Of a DNA stretch of 33,405 nucleotides, positions 6,587-15,035 are shown piece by piece. Made by a program: the position numbers and the translations under genes. A model generated the notes under the pieces. That model ran no database searches and was not told the DNA's origin. It saw only the letters and a list, made by a program, of their open reading frames with translations. Origin of the DNA: a virus; IMG/VR virus record IMGVR_UViG_3300046373_000037, positions 1 through 33,405 of that record; one strand, given 5' to 3'. Each line of letters opens with the position of its first letter. Within the stretch, counting starts at the first letter, position 1.

Positions 6587-8517
6587 TATTCTTTCACCAT
6601 GGCGTATTTACCGTTGGGCTGCTTGACGTAGTAATTGCCGTCCGGGGCCAGCTTGGCTTCGGTTTTCGTGCCGTTGAATGGCACGACCTTGACCGCCGGT
6701 TGTTGTGCGCCTGCGGGAGCGCCGCTTGCTGTTGCTGTCCCATCCGACTTCGGCGCAAAGTGCTCGCGCCAGTCCTTGCGCGCTGGGTTCAGGTCGAACG
6801 TGCCGGCCTTCTCCTTCGATGGGTCGAAGATCGGGTTCTTGTCGACGTATTCCTTCCAGTAGCGCTCCGAACCGGCAAGTGTGCGGTTCTGCTCGAGGTA
6901 CGTTTGGCGGAAATTCGCATAGTCTTGCTGCTGCTTGGCGTTCGCAATAATGCCCTTGGCAATGTTCGCGTTGGTTTCCTGTGGCTTGTCCACGCCGATG
7001 GTGGCCCGTCCGAACAGCCGCATGTCGGAGTCGGACGAGCTGCCAGAACCAGCCGGGCGCGCATTCGGCGTGAGCTTGGAGGTGATGGCCTCCATCGTTG
7101 CATAGTCGGGGCTGAATCCTTTTGCCCACCGACCCACTCCGGTTTTATCGATAACGCCGCCGGTGCTGTTTTTCTGGTTCAGTTCGAGGAACTGCTTGGC
7201 GTCCTGCGCCGTAAGGGCCAGCGCCCGCGCCGCATCGCTGTCCTTCTCGACTTCCTTGCCGCCGCGCGCGATCTCGGCCGCCTGGACCTTGTTGGCGTCG
7301 CGCGAATTGGTCTGCCCTGTCCATGGCTTCACTGCCGGCACCGGCACGCCAAGGATCGGCGCAGTTGCCGGCGCATCCGTTTCGGCGACGCCATTGGTGA
7401 CCCGTGCCACGTCGACCTTGCCCTTGTTTTCTTCCTTGACCTTGGCGATCTCAGCGGCGGACTTTGCTGCCATTGGATCGGCCGCATTGACCGCATTCTG
7501 CGTCTGCGCTGCCTGGTACTTGGCAATCGCATCAGGGCCACCGTCAGCGATGTCCCTTGGCACTTCCTGCATATACCCAGATGCCTGCCCGGCAGTGGGG
7601 TTAGGCTGGGCGACAGTCTGCGTCAATCCACGAATCACGCTCACCGGCTGCTGGTCCTGCCCGGCCTGTGCGCTCTGCTGGTTGAACTGCTGCACGTCAT
7701 CTGGCAAGCCCTGCCCGCTCATCAGGCCGGGGCGCAGGTCGGTCGTCGTGCCGTCAGCCCGGTAAGCCTTCGAGCTTTCGGAACCACCGCCGAATGTGGC
7801 AAAGCCGATCCGCGCCTGTGGCTGGCCGCCTGATGGCCCGCCGACATTGAGGAATGAACCGCCGCCGCTATCGGCGGGTTGTGTGATGTCCTGCTGCGGG
7901 CCCATCTTCTGGCGGATGATGTCGCCGATCGGATCGCCTTCACGGTAGGCCTGGTTCTGATTGTTCGTCAGGTTCTGTGCGCGATAGGCGTCGTCGTATT
8001 GCGGCATCAGCGCGGCGATGGGACTCGGCGGATTGACCGACCCACGGCCAGCGCCAGCAGTCGAGTTGCCTGACTGCGCAATCACTGGCACATTCAGCGG
8101 TCCGTTCGCCGTACGGGCAGTCTGCGCCACGTCGGCGATCTTCTGCGGCTGCTGGGCGGCGCTCAAGATGTTGGCGGCCAGGCCATCGTCGCCGATAGAC
8201 GTTTTGAAGTAATCGGGATTAGTAGCGACGCCACCTGTCGCAGCGCCCGTTGCTGCTGCGCCGCCGGCGAGCAGGCCGATTGCGCCAGCGGCCAGACCAG
8301 CCGGCGCCATGCCGGCGGCGCGAGACAGCGGACCAGCGGGCTGTGTCGCAGGAGCGGCCAGCCGGGGCACATCAGCAGGCGCAGCGAGCTGTGGCGCGCT
8401 TTCCGGCGTATAGAACGGCACCTGCTGCGCCGGCAGATTGCCCGAGCCGGCAAGGCGGGCAATAGACCCTGGCCGACGCGATTGCGAAGGATCGGTGAGT
8501 GCGTCGAGAAGTTCCAT
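6586..8517 (-). CDS. putative ejection (internal virion) protein
   Basis: The protein is 643 residues with an Ala/Gln/Pro-rich, low-complexity N-terminal half. Residues about 68-97 are an Ala/Gly-rich hydrophobic segment (GLAAGAIGLLAGGAAATGAA) of the kind seen in proteins that insert into the cell envelope on infection. The middle is rich in NQ and likely flexible. Residues about 480-600 (LTPNARPAGSGSSSDSDMRL, then KQQQDYANFRQTYLEQN and WKEYVDKNPIFDP) resemble a conserved region I recall in podovirus ejection proteins. It is coupled by TAATG to the transglycosylase gene and follows the giant repeat protein by two bases. P22 gp7/gp20 are functional analogues by position; homology cannot be judged here. 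Confidence 0.65.
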   Translation of the reverse strand: MELLDALTDPSQSRRPGSIARLAGSGNLPAQQVPFYTPESAPQLAAPADVPRLAAPATQPAGPLSRAAGMAPAGLAAGAIGLLAGGAAATGAATGGVATNPDYFKTSIGDDGLAANILSAAQQPQKIADVAQTARTANGPLNVPVIAQSGNSTAGAGRGSVNPPSPIAALMPQYDDAYRAQNLTNNQNQAYREGDPIGDIIRQKMGPQQDITQPADSGGGSFLNVGGPSGGQPQARIGFATFGGGSESSKAYRADGTTTDLRPGLMSGQGLPDDVQQFNQQSAQAGQDQQPVSVIRGLTQTVAQPNPTAGQASGYMQEVPRDIADGGPDAIAKYQAAQTQNAVNAADPMAAKSAAEIAKVKEENKGKVDVARVTNGVAETDAPATAPILGVPVPAVKPWTGQTNSRDANKVQAAEIARGGKEVEKDSDAARALALTAQDAKQFLELNQKNSTGGVIDKTGVGRWAKGFSPDYATMEAITSKLTPNARPAGSGSSSDSDMRLFGRATIGVDKPQETNANIAKGIIANAKQQQDYANFRQTYLEQNRTLAGSERYWKEYVDKNPIFDPSKEKAGTFDLNPARKDWREHFAPKSDGTATASGAPAGAQQPAVKVVPFNGTKTEAKLAPDGNYYVKQPNGKYAMVKE

Positions 8518-8519
8518 GC

Positions 8520-11500
8520 CTATGATCCTTTGTGCGTGGTGATGTCGCTGTAGCTGACGCCGAAGCTCGTGCTGCCGGAGTTCGACGCACTGTTGCTGGC
8601 GCTGTTGGTCGCCGCATTGCTGCTGCTGTTGCTTGCCGAATTGCTGCTGTTGTTCGAGGCTGAATTACTGCTGCTGTTGCTCGAATTGTTCGAGGACGAA
8701 TTGCTGCTCGAATTGCTGCTGCTGTTGGAGGATGCATTGCTGCTCGAGTTGCTCGAACTGTTGCTGGACGAGTTCGACACACCCGACGAAATCGACGCAT
8801 GCACTGACCGCGCCGATAGCGCCGCTGCCGCCAGTTGACCGGCGACCTGGCCTGCCGCCCGCAATGACGCCTGCGCCGTTTCGGCCGCGCTCATCGCCAC
8901 CTTCAGGTTCGCCTCGCCCGCCTGCAGCGCCAGTTGCGCCTGCGAGGTGTAGACCGCTGTCGTCGCCTTCACGACCTCGACCTGCGCCTTGGTGTGCTCG
9001 TTCTTCGCGCCTTCGGTCGCTGCATAGGCCTTGACCTTGGTGTCGAACACGCCGACCACCGCGCGCAATCGCTCCGCTTCCGCAGAGACGCCAGCCTGAT
9101 AGGACTGCACCTGCGTCTTGAACGACTCCAGCGGGAATTCGGCCAACTGCTTGAAGTTCAAGTTCGCCTCGCCGAGCTTGGCGGTCACCAGGGTGCCGTA
9201 GGCGTCCACGCGGCTCTTGTAGGCGCCGACCTGCTGACCGAAGGCGTCGAGCTTGATCGACTCGGCCTTGACCCGGGTGCTGTACGCCTCATACTCCGAA
9301 GCCTTCGCCTTCACCAGGCTGTCGAAGCCGAGCAGCTGGTTGCGGTAGATTTCCGACTGCACCAGTTCGGCCTTGACCTGTTGTTCGTAATTATTGAACT
9401 CGGAATCCTTTGCCTTGATCTGCGCATCAAAGCCGGACAACTGCGCCTTATAAACCTCGATTTTATTGAGTTCCGCACGGATGCGCGAGTCATATCCCTG
9501 GTATTCCAACGCTTTCGCACGTACCAGCGATTCGAAGCCGGCAAGCTGGTCCTTGAAGATCTCGGCCTTTTGGGCCTGACCCTTCAACTGCGCGTCGTAG
9601 TTCGCGTATTCCGCTTCCTTCGCTTTGACCTGGCTGTCGAAGCCGAGTAATTCCGCCTTGAACGCCTCGATCTTGTTGAGCTCGTTGCGCGACAGGATGG
9701 CGAAGTTTTCAAACTCCTGGCCCTTGGCTTTGACTTGAGCTTCGAAGCCACTGATTTCGGCCCGGTAAATGTCGGCCTTGACTGCTTCGGCCCGGCTCTG
9801 GGCCTCGTAATTGCTGTATTCCTGACCCTTGGCCTTGACGCTGGAGTCATAACCGAGCAGCTGGGCGCGGAACACCTCGATCTCGTTCAACTGAGTCTTG
9901 CTCAAGGTGGCGAACGCTTCGTACTCGGCCGCCTTGGCACGTACCTGGCTGTCGAAGCCAGCCACTTCGGCCTTGTACAGTTCAGCCTCGATACCTTGGG
10001 CGTCAACCTGTGCCTTGTAGGTCGCCACGTCGCTGTCACGGGCCTTGATCTGCGCTTCATACCCGGCCAGCAGCGCGCGATACACTTCAACCTTGTTCAG
10101 TTCGGCTTTGGTCTGCGCGGTGTAATTCTCAAACTCGGCCGATTTGGCCCGGACAGTCGAATCGAACCCGGCAACCTCGGCCTTGTAAATGTCGGCCTTG
10201 ATGCTCTCGCCCTCGAGCTGGGCCTTGTAATTCTGGTATTCGCTGTCCTTGGCCTTAATCTGGCTTTCATACCCGATCAGTTCGGCCTTGTAGACTTCGA
10301 CCAGATTCAACTGTACCTGCGACAGCGTCTTGTAATTGTCGAACTCGGCGATCTTCGCGCGCACGGTCGAATCGAAGCCGGCCAATGACGCCTTGTAGAT
10401 CTCGGCCATCACGTTCTGTGCATCGACTTGTGCCTTATACGCGGCGAATTCGGCTTCCTTGCCACGAATCTGCGCCTCGTATCCGGCAATCTCGGCCTGG
10501 TACAGCGCAATCTTGCGGGCGTCGACTTGAGATTGTGCGGCATAGTTTTCGTATTCGGCCCGCTTGGCCTCGACCTGCGCCTGAAATCCGGCGATCTGCG
10601 CCTTGAACAGGTCGGCAGAAATGCCCTGAGCCCGGTATTGCGCCTCGTAGTGGGCAAATTCGCTGTCCTTGGCCTTCACCAGCGAATCGAACCCGGCCAG
10701 CGCCGCTCTGAACACTTCCACCTTGTTCAGTTCGGTCTTGCTAACCGTGGCGTAATTGTCATACTCGGCCGACTTGGCGCGCACCAGTGCGTCAAAGCCG
10801 ACCATCTGCGCCTTGTACAGCTCGCCCTTGATGGATTCGCCTTCAATTTGGGCCTTATAGCCCTCGTATTCAGCGGATTTTGCCCTGATCTTGCTGTCCA
10901 CTCCGCCCAGTTGCGCGGTGAATAGTTCGACCTTCGCCAATTCGCCCTTGACGCGGGTCGCATAGCCTTCGAACTCGGTGCTTTTCGCTTTCACCTGCGA
11001 GTCATAGCCCTGCAGCTGGGACCGGAACACTTCAACCTTGCTCATGTCGGCATCGATCCGCACTTTCACGGCTTCGACACGGGTCCGGTAGATTTCGGCC
11101 ATCGATTTGACCGCATCGATCTGCGCGGTGTAGACGGCCACCGCCTGCTGGTTGATCTCGCCGACCAGCTTCTGCCCTTCCAGTTCGGCCTTGTAGATGT
11201 CCAGTTGCGCCAATGCCGCGTCTAGGCGGGTCTTGAACACTTGCGCGCGCACGCCGAATGCCGAGACGTCCGCATTGAACAGCGCGACCCGGGCGTTGAA
11301 GATGTCGACCACGGCCTGGAACGTGAATTTCGCTGCGTCCAGCGCGCGATTCTGAACCTGGTTGAAATGCTCGATCAGGCGCGACTCCAGCTGCATGGCC
11401 AGGTTGAACGCGAACTGGAAATTGCTCTGTTCGAGCTCAGCCTGCTTGATCATCACGTCGCGGGACAGTGCGCCGTCGGCATTCATGCCCTCCTGCATCG

Positions 11501-13337
11501 CCTGCTGGATCAGTCTTGCCAGCGTGCCGCCGGGAATCTTGAACCCTTTGCTGGCGAACAGCCGGGTCGCTTCCTCGACGCCGCGCTGCGTAATAAGTGC
11601 CTGGCGATCGCGGCCGCGGTTCCAGATCGCCGCTTCGACATCCGGGTTCAGGCCGGTGGACGCGCCATTCACGAATTCGACCAGCCGGCCATTCATCGCG
11701 CCCAGCAACGTCGTGTTGTACTCGACCTCGGCCCAGTTGAATGTCGCTTCCGGCGCTGCGGGCGCATTGCCCAACACATCGGTGAAGGCGGGAATGTCAA
11801 TAATCGGTGCGGTCGGCAGGTTCAGGCCGGCCAGCGTCGGCACGCCCGGCAGCGTGAAATCCGGCTCGGTTGGCAGCACGATGTCGGACAGCACCGGCGC
11901 AGCAGGCAGCAGACCATTGAATGCATCCGGTGCGGCGATGTCGGTCAGTGTGGGCGCATCTGGCACGACCACTGACAAGGCCGACGGCACAACCAGCGCG
12001 GTCAGCGTTGGCGCATCCGGTGCAGTAACGGCAAACGCGGACGGGATGGCGACTTCGTTCAGGGTCGGCAGCGTCGGGATGGTGGCGCTCAGTTCGCCCG
12101 GCACTGCGACAACGTTAATGACCGGCGCAGTCGGTACGACAGCGGCCAGCGCACCCGGCACGGTGATGTCGTTGAGCGTCGGTGCGGCCGGCGCCAGTGC
12201 ATCCAGCGCGGTCGGTACGGCCACGACATTCAGTGTCGGCGCTACAGGCGCAGTCACGTTCAGCGCAGCGGGGGCAGTCAGCGGATCAAGCGTCGGCGCG
12301 GTCGGTAGCACGGCAGACAGCGCGCCGGGAATGGCAATCGGCGTCAGCGTCGGCGCAATCGGCGCGGTCACGGCCAGCGGCGAGGGGGCAGCGATGTCGG
12401 CAACGTTCGGGGCACCCGGCAGCGTGGCATTCAGCGCAGTCGGCACCGGCACGGCGTCCAGCGTGGGCGCGAGCGGCGCGGTGGCGGTCAGCGCGCCGGG
12501 CTGCGCAATCGGGATCAGGGTCGGCGCGACAGGCAACGGCGTGTCCAACGCATTCGGTACTGCGATGACGTTGATCAGCGGCGCGGCCGGCGCGGTCACG
12601 TTGAAGGCAGACGGCGCTGCCGGGCTATTCAGTGTCGGTGCGGTCGGCAAGGCTGCGGCCAATGCGCCCGGGACCGCGATGTCGAGGATCGACGGCGCAG
12701 CCGGGAACTGGCCGGAGAACGCTTCCGGCGCCGCCACGTCGGCCAGGGTCGGCGTCGCCGGGAGGGTCGCATTCAGTGGCGATGGCACGGCCACGGCATT
12801 GATCACAGGCGCGGCGGGCAGGACAGCCGCCAGCGGGTCCGGCAGCGGCACGTCAATCAGTAGTGGCGACGCAAGATCAAAGGTTGGCGCGTCGGCAATC
12901 GACAGCGCCGGCAGGCCGCCGATGGTGGGTGCAGTCGGGGCATTCGGGAAGCTTGCGTTGAGCCCGGTCGGCTCAGTCGGCGCGGCGCCCAGTGGATCAA
13001 TGGTCAGCGCCGGGATCGGGATCGACGGCATGTTGACCAGCGGCAGGGCCACGGTGAAATGGCCCAGTTGCGTGATGGCGCTGACGGCAGCTTGCTGCGA
13101 CTGCTGCGCCATGCTGTCGGCGGCTGCCATGTAGGTCGGCACCAGGCCGTCGGCCGCGTTCTGCAGCCACGGGGCCGTTTCTGCGGCGGCCGGCGGTTCG
13201 GCACGCGGCGCGGCGTCGGCTCGTGCCGCATCGGCTACCCGGGCCGCCTCTTTTGCTGGGGCGGCAGGGAACGGGGGTGCTGCTGGCCCTACCGGGGGTA
13301 CAGGGGCCGGCGCACCGATGCTTCCACTTATTGCCAT
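8520..13337 (-). CDS. giant periodic virion protein (Pro repeats, long helical repeats, Ser/Asn tail)
   Basis: The protein is 1605 residues and of no family I can name. In order: residues 1-90 Pro/Ala-rich; 174-515 eighteen contiguous 19-residue repeats of the form PxAPTLxxIAxPxAL; 530-765 a non-repeating, mostly helical part; 767-1361 seventeen contiguous 35-residue repeats (KVEVFRAQLxGFDSxVKAKxxEY type) with alternating A and B forms; 1362-1515 further helix; 1521-1590 SSNS-type tetrads; then SFGVSYSDITTHKGS. Thirty-five is five heptads, so a long coiled coil is likely. AAGGAG lies seven bases before the ATG. Between a propeller-like tail protein and ejection proteins, it should be a tail fibre, whisker or internal rod. 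A tape measure is less likely because no tail tube gene is seen. Confidence 0.8.
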   Translation of the reverse strand: MAISGSIGAPAPVPPVGPAAPPFPAAPAKEAARVADAARADAAPRAEPPAAAETAPWLQNAADGLVPTYMAAADSMAQQSQQAAVSAITQLGHFTVALPLVNMPSIPIPALTIDPLGAAPTEPTGLNASFPNAPTAPTIGGLPALSIADAPTFDLASPLLIDVPLPDPLAAVLPAAPVINAVAVPSPLNATLPATPTLADVAAPEAFSGQFPAAPSILDIAVPGALAAALPTAPTLNSPAAPSAFNVTAPAAPLINVIAVPNALDTPLPVAPTLIPIAQPGALTATAPLAPTLDAVPVPTALNATLPGAPNVADIAAPSPLAVTAPIAPTLTPIAIPGALSAVLPTAPTLDPLTAPAALNVTAPVAPTLNVVAVPTALDALAPAAPTLNDITVPGALAAVVPTAPVINVVAVPGELSATIPTLPTLNEVAIPSAFAVTAPDAPTLTALVVPSALSVVVPDAPTLTDIAAPDAFNGLLPAAPVLSDIVLPTEPDFTLPGVPTLAGLNLPTAPIIDIPAFTDVLGNAPAAPEATFNWAEVEYNTTLLGAMNGRLVEFVNGASTGLNPDVEAAIWNRGRDRQALITQRGVEEATRLFASKGFKIPGGTLARLIQQAMQEGMNADGALSRDVMIKQAELEQSNFQFAFNLAMQLESRLIEHFNQVQNRALDAAKFTFQAVVDIFNARVALFNADVSAFGVRAQVFKTRLDAALAQLDIYKAELEGQKLVGEINQQAVAVYTAQIDAVKSMAEIYRTRVEAVKVRIDADMSKVEVFRSQLQGYDSQVKAKSTEFEGYATRVKGELAKVELFTAQLGGVDSKIRAKSAEYEGYKAQIEGESIKGELYKAQMVGFDALVRAKSAEYDNYATVSKTELNKVEVFRAALAGFDSLVKAKDSEFAHYEAQYRAQGISADLFKAQIAGFQAQVEAKRAEYENYAAQSQVDARKIALYQAEIAGYEAQIRGKEAEFAAYKAQVDAQNVMAEIYKASLAGFDSTVRAKIAEFDNYKTLSQVQLNLVEVYKAELIGYESQIKAKDSEYQNYKAQLEGESIKADIYKAEVAGFDSTVRAKSAEFENYTAQTKAELNKVEVYRALLAGYEAQIKARDSDVATYKAQVDAQGIEAELYKAEVAGFDSQVRAKAAEYEAFATLSKTQLNEIEVFRAQLLGYDSSVKAKGQEYSNYEAQSRAEAVKADIYRAEISGFEAQVKAKGQEFENFAILSRNELNKIEAFKAELLGFDSQVKAKEAEYANYDAQLKGQAQKAEIFKDQLAGFESLVRAKALEYQGYDSRIRAELNKIEVYKAQLSGFDAQIKAKDSEFNNYEQQVKAELVQSEIYRNQLLGFDSLVKAKASEYEAYSTRVKAESIKLDAFGQQVGAYKSRVDAYGTLVTAKLGEANLNFKQLAEFPLESFKTQVQSYQAGVSAEAERLRAVVGVFDTKVKAYAATEGAKNEHTKAQVEVVKATTAVYTSQAQLALQAGEANLKVAMSAAETAQASLRAAGQVAGQLAAAALSARSVHASISSGVSNSSSNSSSNSSSNASSNSSSNSSSNSSSNNSSNSSSNSASNNSSNSASNSSSNAATNSASNSASNSGSTSFGVSYSDITTHKGS
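8568..8777 (-). repeat. Ser/Asn tetrad tail (12-bp coding minisatellite)
   Basis: About 70 residues at the end of the giant protein consist of Ser with Asn at nearly every fourth position (SSNS units, sometimes NSSN or SASN). The DNA therefore repeats roughly every 12 bases. Such a stretch is a flexible linker and can change length by slippage. Confidence 0.85.
9255..11039 (-). repeat. 17 tandem coding repeats of exactly 105 bp (35 residues)
   Basis: Residues 767-1361 of the giant protein divide into 17 units of 35 residues with no insertion or deletion. Conserved positions are a Tyr/Phe near position 5, Gly-Phe/Tyr at 11-12, Ala-Lys at 18-19, Glu-Tyr/Phe at 22-23 and Tyr/Phe at 26. Over most of the array, units ending ELN-like alternate with units ending ESI- or QGI-like, giving a 70-residue (210-bp) higher period. 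Confidence 0.9.
11793..12818 (-). repeat. 18 tandem coding repeats of exactly 57 bp (19 residues)
   Basis: Residues 174-515 of the giant protein divide into 18 units of 19 residues without indels. Each begins Pro-x-Ala-Pro and has a second Pro at position 12, usually followed by x-Ala-Leu. Short hydrophobic strands between prolines suggest an extended or beta-solenoid-like rod. Confidence 0.9.
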
Positions 13338-13385
13338 CTTCTAACTCCTTGGTGATGCGGTGTAAAGCGTCGCCGCGGGCGCCGC

Positions 13386-15035
13386 TTAAACGGCGGACAG
13401 GTCCAACTCAACGCCGGCGTCCTCCTGAATTTTGGTTTGGCGCAGCATGCCGATGACGTAGGAGGCACCGATCACGTTGTGGCCCTCGAGTACCGTGTCG
13501 CTCTGGATACCGATGTTGTGGGGGGCTTCCTCATAGCGCACCAGGAGCCGCCCGTTGTAGAGTTGCTGCCCGCGCGTGGCGACATAGGTTGCCGGATCAG
13601 GGCGCTTGGCAAACGGGTAAAAGAATTCCGGGATCGGAACGCCCAGGCAGTCGACGGCGCTGACGACCCAGGCGCCACTGCCATCGGCCATCAGCACCAC
13701 CACGGCATCGCTGACCGGGTCATACTGGATGCCGCCGTCGTAGTCGGTCCAGACATCGTTCGCCAGGGACTGCATGACTGACATGTCGCGGGTGCCGAAG
13801 CCGCCGTCGACCGTGACGGTTTCCCATGCCGGGTTCGCCGCGCCCGGGTCATAGCGGTACACCACGATGGACGAGATCGGCGGCGTCAGCACCGACTGCA
13901 GCAGCCACAGCGCGCCGCCCTGGTCGCACACGATCTCGACCAGGTACACGTTCTCGGTCGGCGGCAACGGGTAGACCAAACTTTTCCCGGTGGCGATGCC
14001 GATGCGGCGCACGCCGCTGATATGGCTGGCGCCGGTGTCGGTTTCAACGACTATCAGGTCGCCGTCGGGGGTCGGGCAGGCGGCCAGTGCACCGAAGCCG
14101 GCGCCGTAGTTCATGGTCGTGCCCTGCGTCAGCGTCTTGGTATCGATGCCATATAAATCATTGCTGGTCTGGCTGCTGAAATTGGCCAGCAGCAGGCCAT
14201 TGATCGTGCCCGGGCTGATGTCGGTATAGCGCTCGTGGATCGAGACGTTCGGATCAGCCGAGGACGGGAAGGTGACCCGCGCCGGCCCGTTCTTCGCGTC
14301 CCAGTACGTCACGCCGTAGATTGTGTAGCTGTTGACCGCATAGGCACCCTGGCCGTCGAGCAGGAAGAACCGCCCGGTGCCACTATCCCACTGCATGCGT
14401 TGCGTGTAAAGCGGCGGGAACGCCAGCTCGAACGCGCCGCCCTGCGCCAGCGTGTCCGGGTCGTACAAATACATCACGCTCACATGCGTGAATGCCGGGC
14501 CGACATACGGGCCATTGAGCCATCCGCCCATGTAGATCGTGTCCGTGTCGTTGACCATCGGGCCGTAAGTGTGGTGACCGAACAGGGGCGGCGAATAGGC
14601 TTCCTGGTCCGGCTCCCACACGCAGTATTCCCGCGTCAGCGGCCGGTATTCCGGCTCCTTGTGCGACACCGGCGGCTCGAAGGCAAAGCGCGTGCCTTCT
14701 CCCTCGAAGCTGGTCGACGCCGGCAGCGGGATCTCGCGCGGCACCGGCGCCGCTGGCAGCTGGCTCGATGCGGTGATCCGCACCGTGTCATGGCCGTCAT
14801 TCGTCAGCGTCTCGATGCGCGTGCCATCCGGCAGCACCTGGTCGGCGCGGAAGAAGCCGCCCGGCTGCCCTTCGGCGATGCGCTCGTTTACGCCGTGCCG
14901 GATTCTCATGCTGCCGAGGACTTGCCGCGCCTGATCAATATATCCCTTGGCGGCTTCCTCGTCGCCATAGAACTCGGCGCGCAGCCAGCCCGAGGATTGT
15001 GCCTCGTTGAATACCAGGTCGGGCTTGTCGCTCAT
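13386..15035 (-). CDS. tail-associated protein, probable beta-propeller
   Basis: The 549-residue protein has no family I can name. From about residue 130 it is rich in beta strands with repeated aromatic, Gly and Asp turns (VSVMYLYDPDTLAQGGAF, GRFFLLDGQGAYAVNSYTIY, LIVVETDTGASHISGVRRIG, ALWLLQSV), the look of a WD/kelch-like propeller that reads out observed values. It overlaps the upstream 984-residue gene by ATGA, so the two are likely made in fixed ratio. Placed among large fibre-like genes, it is probably part of the tail or host-recognition apparatus. Enzyme residues are not evident. Confidence 0.6.
   Translation of the reverse strand: MSDKPDLVFNEAQSSGWLRAEFYGDEEAAKGYIDQARQVLGSMRIRHGVNERIAEGQPGGFFRADQVLPDGTRIETLTNDGHDTVRITASSQLPAAPVPREIPLPASTSFEGEGTRFAFEPPVSHKEPEYRPLTREYCVWEPDQEAYSPPLFGHHTYGPMVNDTDTIYMGGWLNGPYVGPAFTHVSVMYLYDPDTLAQGGAFELAFPPLYTQRMQWDSGTGRFFLLDGQGAYAVNSYTIYGVTYWDAKNGPARVTFPSSADPNVSIHERYTDISPGTINGLLLANFSSQTSNDLYGIDTKTLTQGTTMNYGAGFGALAACPTPDGDLIVVETDTGASHISGVRRIGIATGKSLVYPLPPTENVYLVEIVCDQGGALWLLQSVLTPPISSIVVYRYDPGAANPAWETVTVDGGFGTRDMSVMQSLANDVWTDYDGGIQYDPVSDAVVVLMADGSGAWVVSAVDCLGVPIPEFFYPFAKRPDPATYVATRGQQLYNGRLLVRYEEAPHNIGIQSDTVLEGHNVIGASYVIGMLRQTKIQEDAGVELDLSAV

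Noticed and set aside
9255-12818. 105-bp and 57-bp tandem repeats as CRISPR or satellite DNA
   Set aside because: Units are in frame, have no spacers and differ mostly in ways that keep the protein pattern. They are coding repeats.
11362-13134. Plus-strand open frame of 590 codons opposite the Pro repeats
   Set aside because: Its apparent repeats mirror the 57-bp repeats of the real minus-strand gene. No ribosome binding site or neighbour supports it.
8520-13337. The giant repeat protein as a classical tail tape measure
   Set aside because: No tail tube, tail chaperone or baseplate genes are visible, and the head set is of the short-tailed type. The rod may still serve as a ruler of another structure.
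13365-13387. Hairpin overlapping the stop of the 549-residue gene
   Set aside because: The stem has a mismatch and only three T follow. I do not see enough to call a terminator.
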